DNA of 64,000 nucleotides from Dermanyssus gallinae (Eukaryota; Arthropoda; Arachnida; Mesostigmata; Dermanyssidae), in NCBI GenBank assembly GCA_003439945.1, contig QVRM01003999.1, positions 1 to 64,000 on the forward strand, written 5' to 3'. The stretch's first letter is position 1; each line of letters starts with the position of its first letter. Below are positions 60,813 through 64,000 of the stretch, piece by piece. Position numbers and translations under genes: made by a program. The notes beneath the pieces are model-generated. The model ran no database searches, was not told where the DNA came from, and saw only the letters and a program-made list of their open reading frames with translations.

Positions 60813-61623
60813 GTTGTTAGTCGGTCAAGGCCAGCAAACACTAGTTGCATGTTGGGTTGCCCTGAATAGTCATAGTGTTATTGGCTCTGGTGGTTACATT
60901 TCCCGTTCCGTTCCAGCACTTACGGAACCCCTACCCCTATTAGTAGTTAACGAAGGGTAGTAATAGTCATTACAATAGTAATAGGATAGCACAATAGCAT
61001 AATACCATCACCTGAACCTGCACTGCGACTTAAGGATGATGTAGGAGGTCAACTTTATTATTTGTGCCTATCTAAAACTCGAGTTATTTATGCTGACAAT
61101 CCAGCAGCAGTGGTAAGTTGTCTTCTGTCAATGTTAGCGTCACTTTAGCAGCTGCAGCTACAACTGTAGTTGTAGTTAAAGCTGATGTTGTTGTTGTTGT
61201 TAATGCGTTGTTAATGTTGGCGGTGGTGGCGTAATGTGTTGTTGTTGTGGTTCTGTCGTCTCGTGTGCAGTAGTAGTAGTGTTTGAATTGCGTTGCCTGA
61301 TATATTTGTTCGAGGTAAGCCGTCCGGGAGGGCTGTCTGACTGACACATCTGCGCTAGTTAGTCTACAGTAGCGGCTACCAACAGTCCGGACGGCGACAC
61401 TAACCTTTTTCTAAGGCTCGACCGGGGTCCACCCTCTTCGCCATTTTCTATCTAGCGACGTCACCCTCCTTCTCTTTCTTCTTCTTCTACATCTCATAGT
61501 TGTATTTCTTACGAAGGCCTAATGGAGGAAGCTCGGACGACGCGTCGACGGACTACGCGTATCGCCCTACTTCTTCGCCTTCCCCTATTTTAAATTATTC
61601 TAACGACTACTAACACCGCATGT

Positions 61624-61654
<31 letters not shown>

Positions 61655-63802
61655 TATGCTTGCATGCAAGCAATATTAGCACCAGGCCGTGTCGCCTTGC
61701 TTTAGGATAATCAAAATCATACCAGTTTTAGGGCAGGACCTCAATATCGTTCTTTCTGAGAGAAACATGGCCACGGGCCAACACGGGTGTGTTGTTCTCT
61801 TGTAACTAACCCAGGTAACTGTTGGGAAGCAACAATCTCTTTACGTCAACTAATTTGCGAACGATCGAACGATAGAGCTGACAGAAGTTTGCAGTTTTAA
61901 ATATACTAAACAAACGAGCTGTCCTCAACCTCGCTAACGTCGTAAAGCTTTACTGCATTTTCTATGTCTGGGTGCGACATTCAGAAATCACTTCACGAAT
62001 TTCACCTGCTTGTAGAGATACGAAAACCTTGCAAGAGTCTTGCTACTTACTGTATTCGCGCCACTTTTCCAAAAGAGGACGTTGTACACAGGCGACTGTG
62101 TCTACTTAACGAAACTGTGCGCTGCTGATTCCTTTCACAACGAATCACTACCTCATTTCTGAAACACAACATTCTACTTCACTCATCTGCAGTTTGATCT
62201 AATATCAAGCAAAACCACGTGGCCACATGCTGTAACGCTCTATCCGCTCTATAGCCATCGTTTGGCTAATGCACTTCTGCCCATCTGTCTAACAAAACTA
62301 TATACTTCAAAATGCTAATTGAATTTATCAATCACGTCTAATTCTAGCACGATTCTCAATAGCTCGTTCTTAGCGCCAGACGACTTTGGCCTTTGCTCAT
62401 ATCATCTTTCTCTTGTTTCTTGTCGCTTATCGTGCCTCGTAATCTCGTTCTACGCTGGTTCAAAACTCAAGCGTAATTCGCTTGAGTGTTGCTTTGCTGA
62501 GTTTTGTCACCTTGCGCATGGCCAGCATCAATACTTTGACGGCGCTTTCCTATGTACGCCATCATGTAGCACTTTCTACATCTCTCAGCATTGCTTGATC
62601 GTAGCGTCTGGCCTTGAAGGCGTGGATCTGGCGCGGGCGCACGGTCGCAACTTCTTCAACTGAATCTAGTTGCAACGTCGTACTGATGCTCTCGGTTCCA
62701 AGTGCGAAAATTGCTCTGTTCGATCAGCGACGTCTGATGCGCGGACGCGCGATAGCCGCGCTTAAAGTCTACGTCGTGAGTCCGTCATCATCACGGCTAT
62801 TGTGTCAGTCAAGTCAAGTCCAGTCGACAGCCTGCTATCGACTGCTGACTTGCTAGCCCTACAGTGCTGGGGGCGCGTTGTACATGTATACGCAGGCCCA
62901 TACGCTTATATGTACGCTTGCTGTGCACGGTTCTATTCCACGGTTCGGTTATCGTTGTTGATACTGCTGTGCGCCGTTCCGTGGTGATACGCATGTAAGC
63001 CGCTCTCGGCTGCTCGGCAGCACGGTAGGCGATGAGGGGAGACGCGCTAGGCAGACGTTTCTTTGGCCGTTCAACCTGCTCACTTGTGACGGCCAATGAC
63101 GGTGCGTCATGCTCGCCCCCAATCATTTTGGTGTAGACGAAGCTTAAGTTGCCTTAAGGTACGGCAAGAGCTCCTAATCTCTTCGAGAGGGCACTAAAAG
63201 TATCTATCGGGGGTTCCTTCCGGTTAGCAGTTTCCGACGGGGTTCTTTCTTTTTATCGTCATCAACGGCGTCGTCGTCGTCGTCATCATCATTATCATTA
63301 GCATCGTTAGCATCATTACCCTGACCTTTTTCTTTCATTTGTTTCGCGACCCGTTCACATACCTGCCGGTTCGTACAGTTCTGACTGCGCGTTAATGGAG
63401 TTATGGACGACGAGGTAGTTTTTGCACATTATCGTTTTTGTCGTTTTTGCACAGCATCGTTTGTCATGTTGTTATTGTTGTTGTTATTGTTTTCGATGTT
63501 GCTGTTCTCATTATTCTAGCTTTTTGCTGTCGCTCTACCTCGGCAAATTCCAGCGGCGCTTTCTCGTCAGAACAGCAAGTGGTTCGCCTGTGCAGCTTGG
63601 GTTGATGCATCCGATCAACGTTCGAACGGCTAGACAACGTCTCGATGGTGATGATAACATCCTGCTAGCTATCGATATTCCTAACGGTGGTGCGGCTATT
63701 AAGAAGACTTCGCTTATTGAAGGAGAAGACGAAGTCTTATTAAGTCGAAGGAGCAGCAGTGGAAAAAGTCACTCGGTCTCTCTCTCACTGTCTCTTCTCT
63801 AG

Positions 63803-63913
63803 CGTGGCGGTTTTCTGGGCTTGCTTGGAGTACTTCTTGTTCTCTCTATGGCTTTGTCAGACGCGGCAGACGCCCGACAACTGGCAGCGACAATACACGC
63901 GCCAGGCGAAGCG
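63803..63913 (+). CDS. Possible host exon encoding a signal-peptide-like segment
   Basis: A pyrimidine-rich stretch ending TCTCTTCTCTAG (to 63,802) makes a good 3' splice site. GTAAGTAAG from 63,914 is a near-consensus 5' splice site. The 111 bases between are 37 codons in one frame: GGFLGLLGVLLVLSMALS, then DAADARQLAATIHAPGEA. The hydrophobic stretch followed by small residues (ALSDAADA) resembles a secretory signal peptide and its cleavage site. A start codon would have to come from an upstream exon, or from the internal ATG, which would lose the signal. No family is recognised. It could be chance, since CT-rich sequence is common here. Confidence 0.3.
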
Positions 63914-63967
63914 GTAAGTAAGCTGCGTTTTCGCTTACAATTCTCCCACAAATGTCAAAATGAGGCT

Positions 63968-63999
63968 CTGGTTAGTTAGTTAGTTAGTTGTTAGTTAGG
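63968..63999. repeat. (GTTA)n microsatellite at window end
   Basis: GTTAGTTAGTTAGTTAG followed by a TTGTTAGTTAGG variant. A shorter TTAG run occurs at 60,069-60,086. Confidence 0.85.
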
Positions 64000-64000
64000 T

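Larger units (their letters stand above)
55151..63802. other. Intergenic with microsatellites, no supported gene
   Basis: (TA)n at 55,398-55,429, 56,413-56,440, 59,033-59,088 and 61,622-61,650. Compound (CT)n(TA)n at 59,713-59,766. CAA/TTG repeats at 56,650-56,705 and 60,622-60,812. A G17 run at 58,188-58,204. Open frames (for example 57,122-57,499; 58,427-58,759; 62,319-62,663) show no recognised domain. Confidence 0.4.

Noticed and set aside
63968..63999. Telomeric TTAGG repeat
   Set aside because: The unit is GTTA (four bases), not TTAGG, and it is short.

Overview
The window is repeat-rich eukaryotic DNA from an animal, most likely an arthropod. The evidence is the mobile-element set (mariner, CR1/Jockey-like LINEs, an R2-superfamily LINE with a restriction-like endonuclease, tRNA-derived SINEs), dozens of (TA)n, (CT)n(AT)n and (CAA/TTG)n tracts, and the absence of any long intact host reading frame. 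A mite or tick would fit, but the species cannot be fixed from sequence alone. There are no operons, rRNA genes, CRISPR arrays or convincing functional tRNA genes. Almost every recognisable coding trace is a decayed transposable element.

Layout. 1-755: CR1/Jockey-type reverse transcriptase (RT) fragment. 1.68-1.86 kb: SINE-A copy 1. 3.7-4.1 kb: lone arm of a foldback DNA element. 5.87-7.42 kb (minus) and 7.80-9.07 kb (plus): two head-to-head broken copies of an RLE-type LINE, followed by a 97-bp insertion of that LINE's 3' end with a 12-bp target duplication. 11.3-14.5 kb: the most complete RLE LINE, lying between TA tracts. 15.78-17.98 kb (minus): a second LINE family (LINE-C) carrying a SINE-B and a 150-bp retroposon as nested insertions. 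17,986-19,276: a complete but inactive mariner with TIRs and TA duplications. 20.4-30.4 kb: trinucleotide-repeat-rich DNA, a tandem 199-bp duplication at 23.8 kb, SINE-B copy 2 and SINE-A copy 2. 30.43-32.74 kb: two adjacent giant inverted-repeat elements with arms of about 0.5 kb. 33.9-41.6 kb: graveyard of CR1-like and mariner fragments plus a solo RLE-LINE 3' end. 45.15-45.34 kb: SINE-A copy 3. 47.28-48.05 kb: inverted duplication. 48.24-49.09 kb: LINE-C copy 2. 49-64 kb: mostly anonymous DNA with microsatellites and two more tRNA-like SINE candidates. The only plausible host coding piece is a possible exon at 63,803-63,913 with good splice signals and a signal-peptide-like core.

The elements form an ecosystem. 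RLE-LINE ends, SINE-B, a SINE-C candidate, the mariner and the foldback elements repeatedly abut TA tracts, so these tracts look like either landing pads or by-products of insertion. The most unusual structure is the tandem pair of foldback elements at 30.4-32.7 kb. If transcribed they would give roughly 500-bp double-stranded hairpin RNA. A diverged single arm of the same family lies at 3.7 kb and a terminus-like sequence at 38.8 kb.
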